Both the position numbers and the translations under genes were made by a program. Below, one piece after another: positions 32,824 through 42,867 of a DNA stretch of 64,000 bases. The number at the start of each line of letters is the position of its first letter. Positions within the stretch are counted from its first letter, which is position 1. The notes beneath the pieces were generated by a model. It was given only the letters and a program-made list of their open reading frames with translations, ran no database searches and was not told the DNA's origin. The DNA comes from Ctenosaura bakeri (Eukaryota; Chordata; Lepidosauria; Squamata; Iguanidae), in assembly GCA_948474755.1 (NCBI GenBank), contig CAOLHI010000417.1:62001-126000 (forward strand), written 5' to 3'.

Positions 32824-34319
32824 TACTGTGCCCAGTTCATGTTCCCTTTTATTAAATTCTATGTCTGTTCAGTGCAATTTCTTCATCAGTCTGTTTGTCT
32901 GCAGTGCATGTGTGTGTGTGGCTAAGACTCACATTTATTCTCATGAAGTTTCTCCTTACATACACATTTTGTAAGCATCTTTTGAATGTACATTTTTGTA
33001 CATAGCAGTTTGTAATATACACATCTTATTCTGAAGCAAGAACTGCATCACAAAATTTAGAGAAATGTGCTGTATAAAGGATAACTGCATCCCCACCCTA
33101 GTGCATCAGTATAATGGACCATCACACTAACCTAGGATATCTTTTTAGGTGGTATGTGGCAATTGCAAAGAGACTCGAGACAAAACTACTACCAGGAAAA
33201 AAAATGCCTTGCCAGCTCCCAATTACTTTGGGACTTGGAATCCATCTTTCTCTCCTGACAGATATGGTTTTATTGCTTTCCCTCTGTTGTTATTTCAGAA
33301 CTCATGTCCATTCTAGCCTTGCCACTGTCTGTCATTGCTACCAGTTATCCTGACATAGTTACCCACAAAAGGTTACTCAATAAGAAAATGATCATAGCCT
33401 AGGTCAGTTCATTATCATCTATGGATATTGTTGATCCTTCACAGTGATGGAAAATTGAAAAGCAACAGAGAGACATTTCAAATGCACATGTCCAGAGTCC
33501 TGTCCAATAGGAACAAAGCCACTTGCTTGCAAAGTGTTCATGAATAGATTGGACAAGGAATCATATGGGAACCATTATTGTGCTTATCCTTCAGCATATA
33601 CTCATATAAACACTTAGAATATATGAAGTAGCCACATTTGGTTTCAGTTAGCAACAATGCCTATTACTGGAAACCTCTTTGCTAGGTGTCAAATACTGAG
33701 ATCAAATACCAAGATCAAGGCTCTCTCACACACCCTTTATTTAACAGACCTTTTAGTTCTTTGCCCATTACTTTGGCATAATGCCTTGTTTGAATCAACA
33801 GGACTTACTTTTGAGTAATCAGCAATTTGCACAAGTGATCAATATCACTTACAGGACTCTTATGCTTGAACTGAGCATATATACATCATTATCTTCCTTG
33901 TGTTTCAATAAATGTTTCCCCCTTTACCTCTCAGCATACATAATTCATTCTCTGCTGCATTAAGAAGCTCACTGCAATACAAGAAAAGTGTCAAATAAAC
34001 AATTACTGCAGTTTGGTTAAAAATACTGTCTGAATATTACTCCAAATGGCTAGCCAACATTTTTTAGAGATAAACAACCTTCTCTGCCCACCCACCCACC
34101 CACCCATTTCTTGAAATTCTTGAAATTCTTGAAATGTTTGTATGGAAGCTTGGTATATGGCAGTGGTAGGGGCATCCCTAACAACAATGATACATTTGAG
34201 GAATGCTGCAGAAAAACAAAGGGCATCAGTCAGTGTCAGCTGAGAGGAAATCTACTGTTGCTGTTCTTCCAATGGTAATCTCTACAACTCTTATGAAGAA
34301 TATTTTCTTCTCCCCTATC
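32824..34319. other. Unannotated stretch
   Basis: Contains (CCCA)n at about 34088-34106 directly followed by three TTCTTGAAA units at 34107-34135. Nothing else recognised. Confidence 0.5.
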
Positions 34320-34998
34320 AACTCCCTCTCAAGTTTTGAGGAGCCAATTCTCTTCGCCATATCTTGCAGCTGTGGGCAAGTCTACATAGGGACTACAAAA
34401 CGCAGCATCCAAACACGAATCAAAGAACAAAAAAGACACTGCAGACTGATCCACCCAGAAAAATCAGCAGTAGCAGAACATGTTATAAACCAACCCGGAC
34501 ACAGAATGCTTTTTGAAAGCTCAGAAATTCTGGACCATTCTGACAACTGCTATGCCAGACTACACAGAGAGGCCATTGAAATCCATACACATGGACAATT
34601 TCAACAGGAAAGAAGAAACTCGTTGGCTACCAGTACTGAAGAACATTAAATCAAGACTCAAAAATATGCCAACGAACACCACCAAGACTCTGGAGGTCCC
34701 TCTACAGGGAACAATACAATGGGTTATAATGTACTTAATGCACTGTTATGCATATCCCCTGATTAACAATATACCCTGGGGGATATCCCATTTAACAATA
34801 GACCATCACACAGGCCAACTGTAAAACATACAAATTCCTCCCTCCCACCCGGAGATTACACAAGTATATATAATCTGTCTCACTTCCATGCCACCAGATC
34901 CTCTAAAAATGCCAGCCACAGATGCAGGTGAAATGTCAGGAGAAAATACCAATAGAACATGGCCTCAAAGCCCAGAAAACCCACAACAACTTATGACG
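34320..34998 (+). mobile_element. Penelope-like element, 3' end with GIY-YIG domain
   Basis: The C-terminal nuclease domain is followed by the 3' untranslated segment. The terminal segment has TGCCAGCCACAGATGCAGG, TGAAATGTCAGGAGAAAATA, GAACATGGCCTCAAAGCCC and AGAAAACCCACAACAACTTA, which I recognise as the 3' end of reptile Penelope-like elements. The RT domain that should precede the nuclease is missing, so the copy is 5'-truncated at about 34320-34340. Confidence 0.85.
34330..34680 (+). pseudogene. GIY-YIG endonuclease domain of a Penelope-like element
   Basis: In the frame ending at 34649 the order is SCSCGQVYIGTTKRSIQTRI, KEQKRHCRLIHPEKSAVAEH, PGHRMLFESSEILDHSDNC and ARLHREAIEIHTHGQF. The paired cysteines (CxC), VYIG tyrosine and the following Arg residues correspond to the Penelope type of GIY-YIG nuclease, which nicks target DNA for the element's RT. 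After GQFQQE the family sequence continues in the next frame (NRKEETRWLPVLKN, near 34605-34650), showing a frameshift of one base. Upstream of about 34330 the frame lacks RT sequence. No activity is expected from this fragment. Confidence 0.85.
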
Positions 34999-36142
34999 GT
35001 GTCAGTTTCTCCCACATTCCAACATTTTAACACTTGGGCTCTTTCCATACCAAATATAAATTATACTAATTATTTCATAAACAAACTAGGGAAAAGAAAA
35101 TTCATGCACACCAGCAAAATTAAGTTATACTTGCATGTGGACCTCAAGGGTCATTTCTATAGGCCCAGAAACCCTGTCCTTCCTGGCCTCCAGTTTACTT
35201 ATTTATTTATCCTGTTATTTCTGGAAAAAAAGTATATTACTGTGATTACTGTGATTTGCATTTTAAATGGGTCAAATCCTGGGCTCAAGCTCTGTTCAAT
35301 AAAACAACTCCCCCCCCCGGAAATTAGAAGTTAGCTACCAGATATTTCCAGATTCTTTCTTGGCCTTCCATTTTCAGAATTTCTTGGTATTCATTTTGGT
35401 CCCAAGGATATCACAAGGGCTGAAAAACGTCATTTGGATCTCTTTGAACCACCCACCCCTACTTCATAGTTTATGTATATGTCTGTTTTATTGTACTTTT
35501 AATTGTAGTAAACTTTTAAGTTTTTTTAAAAAAATAGAAATTGAAGAAGTAGCAGAAAACATTGGAAGTCTTTAGCAACACCAGAAAGAATTCTAAAATA
35601 AACAAATAAATAAATCCATCCATTGTGCTTGCTCTGCAAAAAAGGACAAAAATAAAATGATGTAAATTTGAGAGGAAAAACAAAGAAACAAAGAAAAAGT
35701 AGATGAACAGTTATTGGGAAGGTCAAAAATGCATATTGAGATGTATTACATTATGCCAAAGGAACTCCTCAATCAAGATGAGATTCTGCTCTGATCAGTA
35801 TGGTTATATTTTCATATCACATTTTTTACATGTGCTGTAGGAAAAAAATCCTTTATTTTAGAACATTTGAAAGTTGTTGGCTGACTCTTCTCCTCTGCAT
35901 AGTTTAGTACATAATATAGTTTCTCTCTCCTTTACTGCAACTTCTTCTATCAGTAGACACACATTTTCTGCAAGAACTAATCCTTTCCAGTTTGTAAGAA
36001 ATGCAACATTTCCTTCATTATCGCCCTGCTGATAATATTGATCTTTGGCAAAGAAGGAAAATAATAACTTTCCTGTGCACCACAATATTCATTTTCTATT
36101 TCTTCTGTCTTCTCCTCCCTGCCTATTTCCTGTCTCTCATTC
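34999..36142. other. Unannotated stretch
   Basis: AT-rich sequence without recognised genes. A C-run (CCCCCCCCC) lies near 35311. Confidence 0.45.
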
Positions 36143-36560
36143 TCTTAGGCCCTTTCCACAGCTTACCTCTGTCCTGGTGGCATCTGGTGATGATGATGAC
36201 AGCGGCTCTCCTGGGTGAGGAGTACAATGGAGTGCACCCTTCTGCACTGGCTGCCTGTGGGAACCAAGAAGCACAATGGCCACACATGCTCTTTCAGCAG
36301 CACAGCTAGGCACTGTCTCAGGCTGCACTGGGACAAGAATTGCAACCATTACACTTCCAAGGCCTCCACAGCAAAGGTAAGTGTGGGTGTGCAATGGGAG
36401 GGTGGTATGATTGCCGGTCATTGACAGGGAAAACCTGCCAATGATTTGTGGCACAATTGCACTGCGTCAGAATGCGAGAAGGATGGGTCCTGAACAACAC
36501 TGTTGTTCTGGCACAATCCTTCTCTCGTCCCCATGGCAGATTCAGTATGTCATGTGCAAA
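36143..36560 (+). repeat. Unclassified GC-rich interspersed repeat, copy 2
   Basis: Partner of 20105-20570, as described there. The best-matching part is about 36300-36385 against 20255-20340. Both copies share a GGTAAGTG after the CCACA-CAAAGG block, which looks like a splice donor but is more simply shared repeat sequence. Confidence 0.6.
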
Positions 36561-36751
36561 GAATCTTCATCTCTTTCTCAGTTTCTCTGTCTCTTTATGA
36601 AATATTTTAGAATCATTATATACTTCTGACTTGCTTGCAATAAGATGTAGTTGGTAGCTGGTGGTGAAAATCTGCCACATGTTATGGGACTGCACTTGGG
36701 CTTTCATTCTGCTTTCTGTCGTGCAACGGAGCTGCATGTATACTCTTTTCC

Positions 36752-36788
36752 AAAGAGAGAATGAGAGAGAGAGAGAAAGAGAGAGAAT
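36752..36788. repeat. (GA)n microsatellite
   Basis: About sixteen GA units with interruptions. Confidence 0.9.
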
Positions 36789-37049
36789 GTGCACGTGGTT
36801 CCTCTAACAAATATCTTCAGAAATTTGATCTTCCGAAGCCTATAGATTTCCAGCTAAATGAGTCTTCAGTTGAAGCTAGATATTAGCATTCTTCATGCCA
36901 ATGACCAGCACTCAAAACAGGGATAGAGCATTCAAATGGAATAAAAAAGATTAGAAAGTCCAGATCTTGTTCCTGTTGTTTCCAATTTTATTTTGGAGAT
37001 TCATACACATTTTTAATATTTTCTGTCATCTCTCAAAGACTTTTTATAC

Positions 37050-37254
37050 CAACTCAGGAAGAACTTTTTGATTTTCAGAGCTGTCCAGAAGTGGAATATA
37101 CTGCCTTGGAGTGTGGTGGAGCCTCCTTCTTTGGAGGTTGCTAAACAGAGGCTGGATGGCCATCTGTTAGGAGTGCTTTGATGAGTGTTCCTGCATAGCA
37201 GGGGGTTGGACTTGATGGCCCCTGTGGTCTCTTCCAATTCTATGATTCTATGAT
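37050..37254 (+). mobile_element. CR1-clade LINE 3' end with intact octamer tail
   Basis: Begins in the C-terminal coding end (CTCAGGAAGAACTTTTTGAT, AAGTGGAATATACTGCCTTG, GGTGGAGCCTCCTTCTTTGG), continues with AACAGAGGCTGGATGGCCAT and GCAGGGGGTTGGACTTGATG and ends in tandem ATTCTATG units, the hallmark CR1 tail. It is 5'-truncated, about 205 bases long, and less decayed than the other CR1 pieces. Confidence 0.9.
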
Positions 37255-37357
37255 CCCCAGCTTGGTTTATTTAACCTAATAAAAAATCAGAAAGAACAGG
37301 AACAAAATCTGTGACTTTTCAATCAGTCTGGATGTACCAAAAGGCACTAAAACTTCA

Positions 37358-37772
37358 GCCATTCCACATGACAATGACATCCCAGCATGGGGACACAAAA
37401 GGAGTGGGACCATGACGATGCTTCTGCATGATGTCATTGTGGTCCCAGCCCACTCGCATTGCCAGCCAGCATGATCACGGGCTATATCACTGATGGAAAA
37501 ATTCCATCAATGATCCTCAATAATTTGAGCCTTCCATTACACCCAGCCATGTAGAAGGGTCAGAAGCATGAACTACATGCTTCCGCCCCTACAGCTGCAT
37601 TGGAAGAAGGCCAGCTGCAGTCCAGAAGGATGAAGCCTGTCCCTCATGCTCCCTTCACAGGCAATCAGTCACATGTGGAGAGGATCTTTAGCAACACATT
37701 CCCATTCTGACAGAGGTGCTACTGGGATTGTGATGGCACTATGCAGGAGAGTGTCATCATGTGTAATAGGCC
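37358..37772. mobile_element. Non-autonomous DNA transposon with terminal inverted repeats
   Basis: The left end is GCCATTCCACATGACAATGA. The reverse complement of the right end is GGCCTATTACACATGATGAC. The ends match imperfectly over about 20 bases. The interior is GC-richer than the flanks and non-coding. No confident target duplication was seen, so the superfamily is left open. Confidence 0.55.
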
Positions 37773-37939
37773 TTCTATACCTCTAGATTTCAAAGGTTTT
37801 TGATCATGAAACATCTCTCTAACACACACGAAACTTGATTGTCAAATTTCTCCCCAATTTTGCATAAGCTTCTGCCATCATAAATAGTAAATTAATCCCT
37901 TGTTGGCTGTAATAGCTTGGGTTGTGGTCACTAGATAAT

Positions 37940-38168
37940 GTGTGTGTATATGTGTCTTTATGTTGCCTGTTGAGTTATGGTGAATTTCATGGGTTTTTCT
38001 TAGGCAAGTAATATTCAGAGGTAGTTTTGCCAGTTCCTCCATCTGAAATATAACCTATATTACTTGCTAGTTATTGGTGCTCCCTCATCCAAATAATAAC
38101 CAGGACTATCCCTCTTAGCCTCCAAGATCAAGATTATCACAGAGGAGATCATCAGGCCATAGCTGACT
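37940..38168 (-). mobile_element. 5S rRNA-derived SINE with Bov-B-type tail
   Basis: The reverse complement of 38155-38075 reads GATCTTGGAGGCTAAGAGGG, ATAGTCCTGGTTATTATTTG, GATGAGGGAGCACC. This lines up with the 3' two thirds of vertebrate 5S rRNA (GATCTCGGAAGCTAAGCAGG...CCTGGTTAGTACTTGGATGGGAGACC), including the internal promoter area. Downstream, toward 37945, the reverse complement has ACCATAACTCAACAGGCAAC, a decayed Bov-B/Sauria-type tail. It is a retroposon relic and not a functional 5S gene. Confidence 0.7.
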
Positions 38169-38423
38169 ATGTGATGTGCTTCTTAGTGGACTTTATTATC
38201 TCTGCATGCTTCTGTGAAAAGGTCACTTTAGTCCAGTTCCCCTTCTCAGGTCCCAGCCAGGTCCAAATATAGCCTCATGCTCCTGTGGTTTGCATCCAGA
38301 ATTTTTGCACTTCTTCCAGAAAATCATTCCATAACATTACTAAGCCCTTAAATAAAACTGTATTTACTTTTTTGCATTTTACTACCTCTATAGTAATATT
38401 TCATCATAGCCGGATTAGATATA

Positions 38424-38522
38424 ACCAGAGCTTGGGAAATATACTTTTTTGGACTACAGCCTCTACACTGAGAGATTCTGAATGTTTTGGCTTACAGAAT
38501 TTATATTCTCCAAGCTCTGGAG
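38424..38522. mobile_element. Palindromic MITE, family B-related copy (decayed)
   Basis: AGAGCTTGGGAAATATACTT at the left pairs with the reverse complement of TATATTCTCCAAGCTCTGG at the right. The inner arms have TTTTGGACTACAGCCTC and GATTCTGAATGTTTTGGCTT. The whole fits a foldback element of about 100 bases. Confidence 0.6.
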
Positions 38523-39660
38523 ACCAGCATTTAAATTATGGAAATGGCATCTAGTCAGAAAACTGGTGTCTAGCCTTTGTTGCCCAAACACTTTCAACCT
38601 TTGTTCCTTTAGGGCAAATTGTGTCAGTTTTTCAAGAAAGGTTTGAAATCTGTGAAATCATATACAGTGTGATTTAGAAGTTCCACAATGGTCAAAGGAA
38701 TTTACTTCCAGGTTACTGAAAACAGAACCATGTCCTAAATATTGAACCTCATCTTTCAATAGAGGTGTTTAGTCAGCATTCATATAAGCCAGATTTCATT
38801 TATTTCTGGAATCCAAGAGAAATGTTCTGCAGGGGTGCAAAGAGAGCTTTGAAGGTGGCATTATTAGAGGGATGGAGAATGTCTAAGTAATAGAAACTTT
38901 TTTTCTTTTTTCCTGATTTGATTGCCAAATTATATGCATATTAAAAGATCACAAGGATGAAAAAAATGAGGGTTTTTTTGTTTGTTTTTGTTTTTTAATG
39001 TTTTCTTCCTAGAGAATGAGAAACATGATGTCATATTGGAAACTGCTTTATGAAGCCTTTTTTTATTTTTTATTTTTTTGGATTACTACTTTCTTTGCAT
39101 TTCTATGTGCACAGAATTTCCACTTATGAAAGGACAGGAGAACAACATAACATGATGTTATTTAGCCAAGAGTATTGTTCTGTGAGATGTAGTATATATA
39201 CAGTCAAGTGGAAAGGTACTGGCAGTAACATCCCTGTTTGTACCTGGTCATGGTGAGCTTTTGCAAAATTCTGGGAAAAAAAAGGCATATACTCGCAAAA
39301 ATTCAAAACTAACCACTGGTAAAATGATGTTCTGGGTCCCAAGCCATAAACCCACAGCTGCTCAATTATGGAAATCTTCATCATTTCATTACAGTCACCA
39401 TTCTTGAGAAAGCAAGCATAAGATTACTAGCTAGGAGGTTATACAACATAGAATTAACAAAATATATTTTTTTTGTGAATCTGGATGAACATTGCACAAA
39501 AAAGTAACCAAGAAAAGTCACTTTGTATTACCTGTAAAGCAACTTTGAAAGCAGTGATTTGCAGAGGAAAACCAGCTGCATAAGAAATGACTGCTCTTTG
39601 TGCCTCACATATGATTTGCAGAATTTGCCAAAAATGTGACTGATATTCAAATTTTTGTTT
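38523..39660. other. Unannotated stretch
   Basis: Nothing recognised. Confidence 0.45.
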
Positions 39661-39890
39661 CTGTTGTGTGCCTTTAAGCTGCCTCCAATTTATGGTGATT
39701 CTAAGCCAAACCTATCATGGGGTTTTCTTGACAATATTTGTTTGAGGGGGGAGTCCCCATCTCCGAGACAGAAAGAGTTAATTACCTAAGGTCAACCAGT
39801 GGGTTTTGATTGCCAGGGGGAGGAGATTCAATCCCTGGTATGCAGAATCCTAGTCCAATGTTCAAACCACAACACCACACTAGCGCTCAG
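39661..39890 (-). mobile_element. Sauria-type tRNA-derived SINE
   Basis: The plus strand reads CTGTTGTGTGCCTTTAAGCT, TTATGGTGATTCTAAGCCAA, CCTATCATGGGGTTTTCTTG, CAGTGGGTTTTGATTGCC, GAGATTCAATCCCTGG, TAGTCCAATGTTCAAACCAC and AACACCACACTAGC. This is the full reverse-complement order of tail, body, box B-like and box A-like segments. Confidence 0.85.
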
Positions 39891-42852
39891 GCACCTAAAT
39901 CAACAGAACTGGAATATGGTCATTTTAATTGTTTTCCATTAATTGTCCCCATCAATACTTGTAATTCTTAGAAAACATTATCTCTAAGCCGTTTGAAAAG
40001 CAAATTACTTGGCAAAGTCTTGTGCCCTTGAGGTTCCATTAACTAGCCCCTAAATATTTGCACTTCAGTGTTTCCATCTGATGCCACATTTTTATGATCC
40101 TTTTAGATATAACCACTTCTGCCCCCAGAGAGAGAGAGAGAGATGTCATTTTTCAACTGACATTAACAATTAACAAGTGTCTTTTTCAAATGTCCTTTGA
40201 TTGTGCACTGTGAGGATGCATGGTGAACTGTAAGGATAGACAAATCAGACTGTCTGAGAGCTGTTAAACACTTTATAAATCTTCACAGTGGATTTGCATA
40301 AAGGTACTTTACTAAAGGTCTTCACAGTCCATGATCTCTCTGTGTTACAACATGAAGTTATATGCTGTAAATTCAGGTAAAAAATGTTATAGAAGTCAGA
40401 AGTACATAACCCTTTGAGCCCCTTCAAGTTCAACATTGGCTGGGGGCCAGAGACCATACACACACATGCAGACCCAGCCACACAGAACAGCCTTTCATTT
40501 AGACATCAAAAATCAAGATGTATGTGAAATTTTGCTTTTAGAAGGTAGATGTTCATGGATGCAGTTGTGTAGTAAAAAGAATGTTCATGACAAAAGCATT
40601 GGCCAGAGGGATCCCTGGCTGGAGAAATGTCCACTGATTAAAGCAGAAGATTATCCATTAGAATCTGGATTTTTTTCTTTCTTTCGAGGAAACACATTGT
40701 GACTGGGAAGGACTGAGGGAGTGACATCTTTTTCCTTTGCCATGAAATGCAGCTCTTTGGATCTGAAGATCTGACAACCACATACTGGCAACCTATTTTG
40801 TAAAAGAAAATCTTTAAATAAACCCTTGAAGTTATGAAAGTGAATAATTTTTCTCATCAAAACAGAACAATGAAGACTCTTCAGACACCTTCTTTCTGCA
40901 ATTAATAGCTGAGTAAGTGTTTACCCCACAAACCAGGGCAAATTATTTTGAAAATTGGGGATGGACATCTGTAAAAGAGAGTAATTAAGGATCTAAGTGC
41001 ATATATCTTACAAATAAACTGAATTTCATTTTGTTTGTAAGACTGTATTAGATTTTAACAAGGATAAATTACAATGTGAGAAATTACAGATGTTATCTAT
41101 TTCATTTTGTTAATACTATCTTACTGGTGGCTTTCAGCTAGATGAGAGAAATATGAGATGTTAACCCTGAAATTTCTAAACTGAATGAAAGGTAGAAACT
41201 TCTTAGGATCTCTCTAAAACTTTTTTACCTTGGATGATGGGGTAGCTACATGTAGAATTCATAAACTTGAAGAGGAATATGATAAAGGCCCTGAGGAATA
41301 AGATCAGATCATGGAAGAACTATGGTGAGATGTGAGAGAAGAGGAGGAAACAGAAGTTAGCAATGTGGAAAGGAAGAAGACTGAAAATGTATGGAAAGGT
41401 AAATTCAAGTCAAGCCAATGAAGGGATAAGCTGGCGATTGAACTGGGGAAGATGTTCAGCCAAGAAGCTTTGGCGTGGGGGGAGACAGTAGAATGATAAT
41501 CTGATTTCTAAGCAAACTACTTTGATGGTTGAATGAAACAAAATTGATTTAGTCTTATGATGGAAGGAGTGAGATAAAGATGATAAAAAGGGGTTCTGTT
41601 TTGGGATAACTATTCTAAAATACCAATTGGGAAGGAACTCAAAATATTAGGAAAGGGCAAGAAAGGAAATTTGAGAAGCTGTAAAGTCAATAGACAGGCT
41701 TTTTACAAGGGAAGAAAGGGGTTAAATTCAAAATTAAATAGATTTGGCTGAAATTAGGTATTGAAGTGTTTACAGATATAAAGCAATGAAAACTGGATTT
41801 GGTTAATAAATGCTGTAAAGGATATTACAATATTAATCAGTGTAGAAATATTTGGATTCAGTGATGCCATTTTATATGTAATAGATCTATAGTTTTAACC
41901 AGTGAAAATATTAGGTAATCAAGTTAGCAAGTAGCACTTAGGATTAATGTCTTCTCAAGAACTAAATGCTTTGCTTTTACGCCAGCTTTTGAAGACTCTG
42001 CTCTTGTCAGCCTAACCAGTACAGCAGTGTTCAGATGGGAGCAGTAAGAGAAACACTGTGAAGCAGATGCCACAATCTATGCTACAAGATGTTCTGACTT
42101 CCCCACTCAGAGATCATGCCCTCAGAGTTCAAATAGTAGTGTCCTTTTAGAAGGGAAGGGAAGGCAGCAGCAAGGAAAGGAAGGGAGAGTCAGTCAACAA
42201 TGCTGGTTTTGGTCAGAGGTTCTCCTCAGTTCAGTAATTGGCAGTAGATGGGGTGTTCTTGGCATGGAGAAAATAAATTCCACTCTACAGTCAGTGCTAG
42301 GCAAACAGTGGTAAACTGGAAGCAGTAGATTAACAGCAGTGGTAAGAAATGGATCATGGGAGCGGTATTATACCATAAGTGCCATATGTGGTACAGTCAT
42401 GGTCTATTGGTTGTCGCCTTTGATCTACATACTTAAATAAAGCACAGTTGGGCAAAGTGAACCATAAGGTCCCGGCGGGGGGTGGTGGTGGTCACTTTTC
42501 AAAATATTTCAAAATATTTAAAGAATACCCCTATATGCCCTCTAGGGGGTGTAGAGAGTATTTTTTTTACCCATCTGGTAATTTTTTTAACACAGGAATT
42601 AAACAAGAAGTAACTTCCACTTGTTTTCCATTGTTTAAAAAAGTCCTGTCATGGGCCTAAAATAGCCCAGAGGGCTGTGAAAACTTGCTTTCAATGGTCC
42701 ACACATACCATAGAAAACAGTTTGGAGCATTTGGGGGAAAAACATTATTTTTATTTTTTGTGGAGGGTACAGTAAGAGATGTGGTTGTCCAAGGTCTCAT
42801 AAGGGTCTAACATTTTTCCTTTCCATGTTGCCCTCTGTCACAATTTACTGTC
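39891..42852. other. Unannotated stretch left of the L1
   Basis: Contains a short (GA)n at 40127-40143 and an AAAATATTTC direct repeat near 42500. No gene recognised. Parts of 42460-42850 have a repeat-like look (CCCTCTAGGGGGTG) but I cannot assign them. Confidence 0.4.
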
Positions 42853-42867
42853 AGAAAGTTCAAACAC
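42853..42867. repeat. L1 target-site duplication, left copy
   Basis: AGAAAGTTCAAACAC directly precedes the first L1 base. The right copy at 45454-45468 differs at one position. Confidence 0.85.

Noticed and set aside
36364..36380. Splice donor GGTAAGTG as evidence for an exon
   Set aside because: The same string occurs at the homologous place of the other repeat copy near 20333, so repeat homology explains it.
38071..38155. Functional 5S rRNA gene
   Set aside because: The 5' part is eroded, many positions differ and a SINE-type tail follows.
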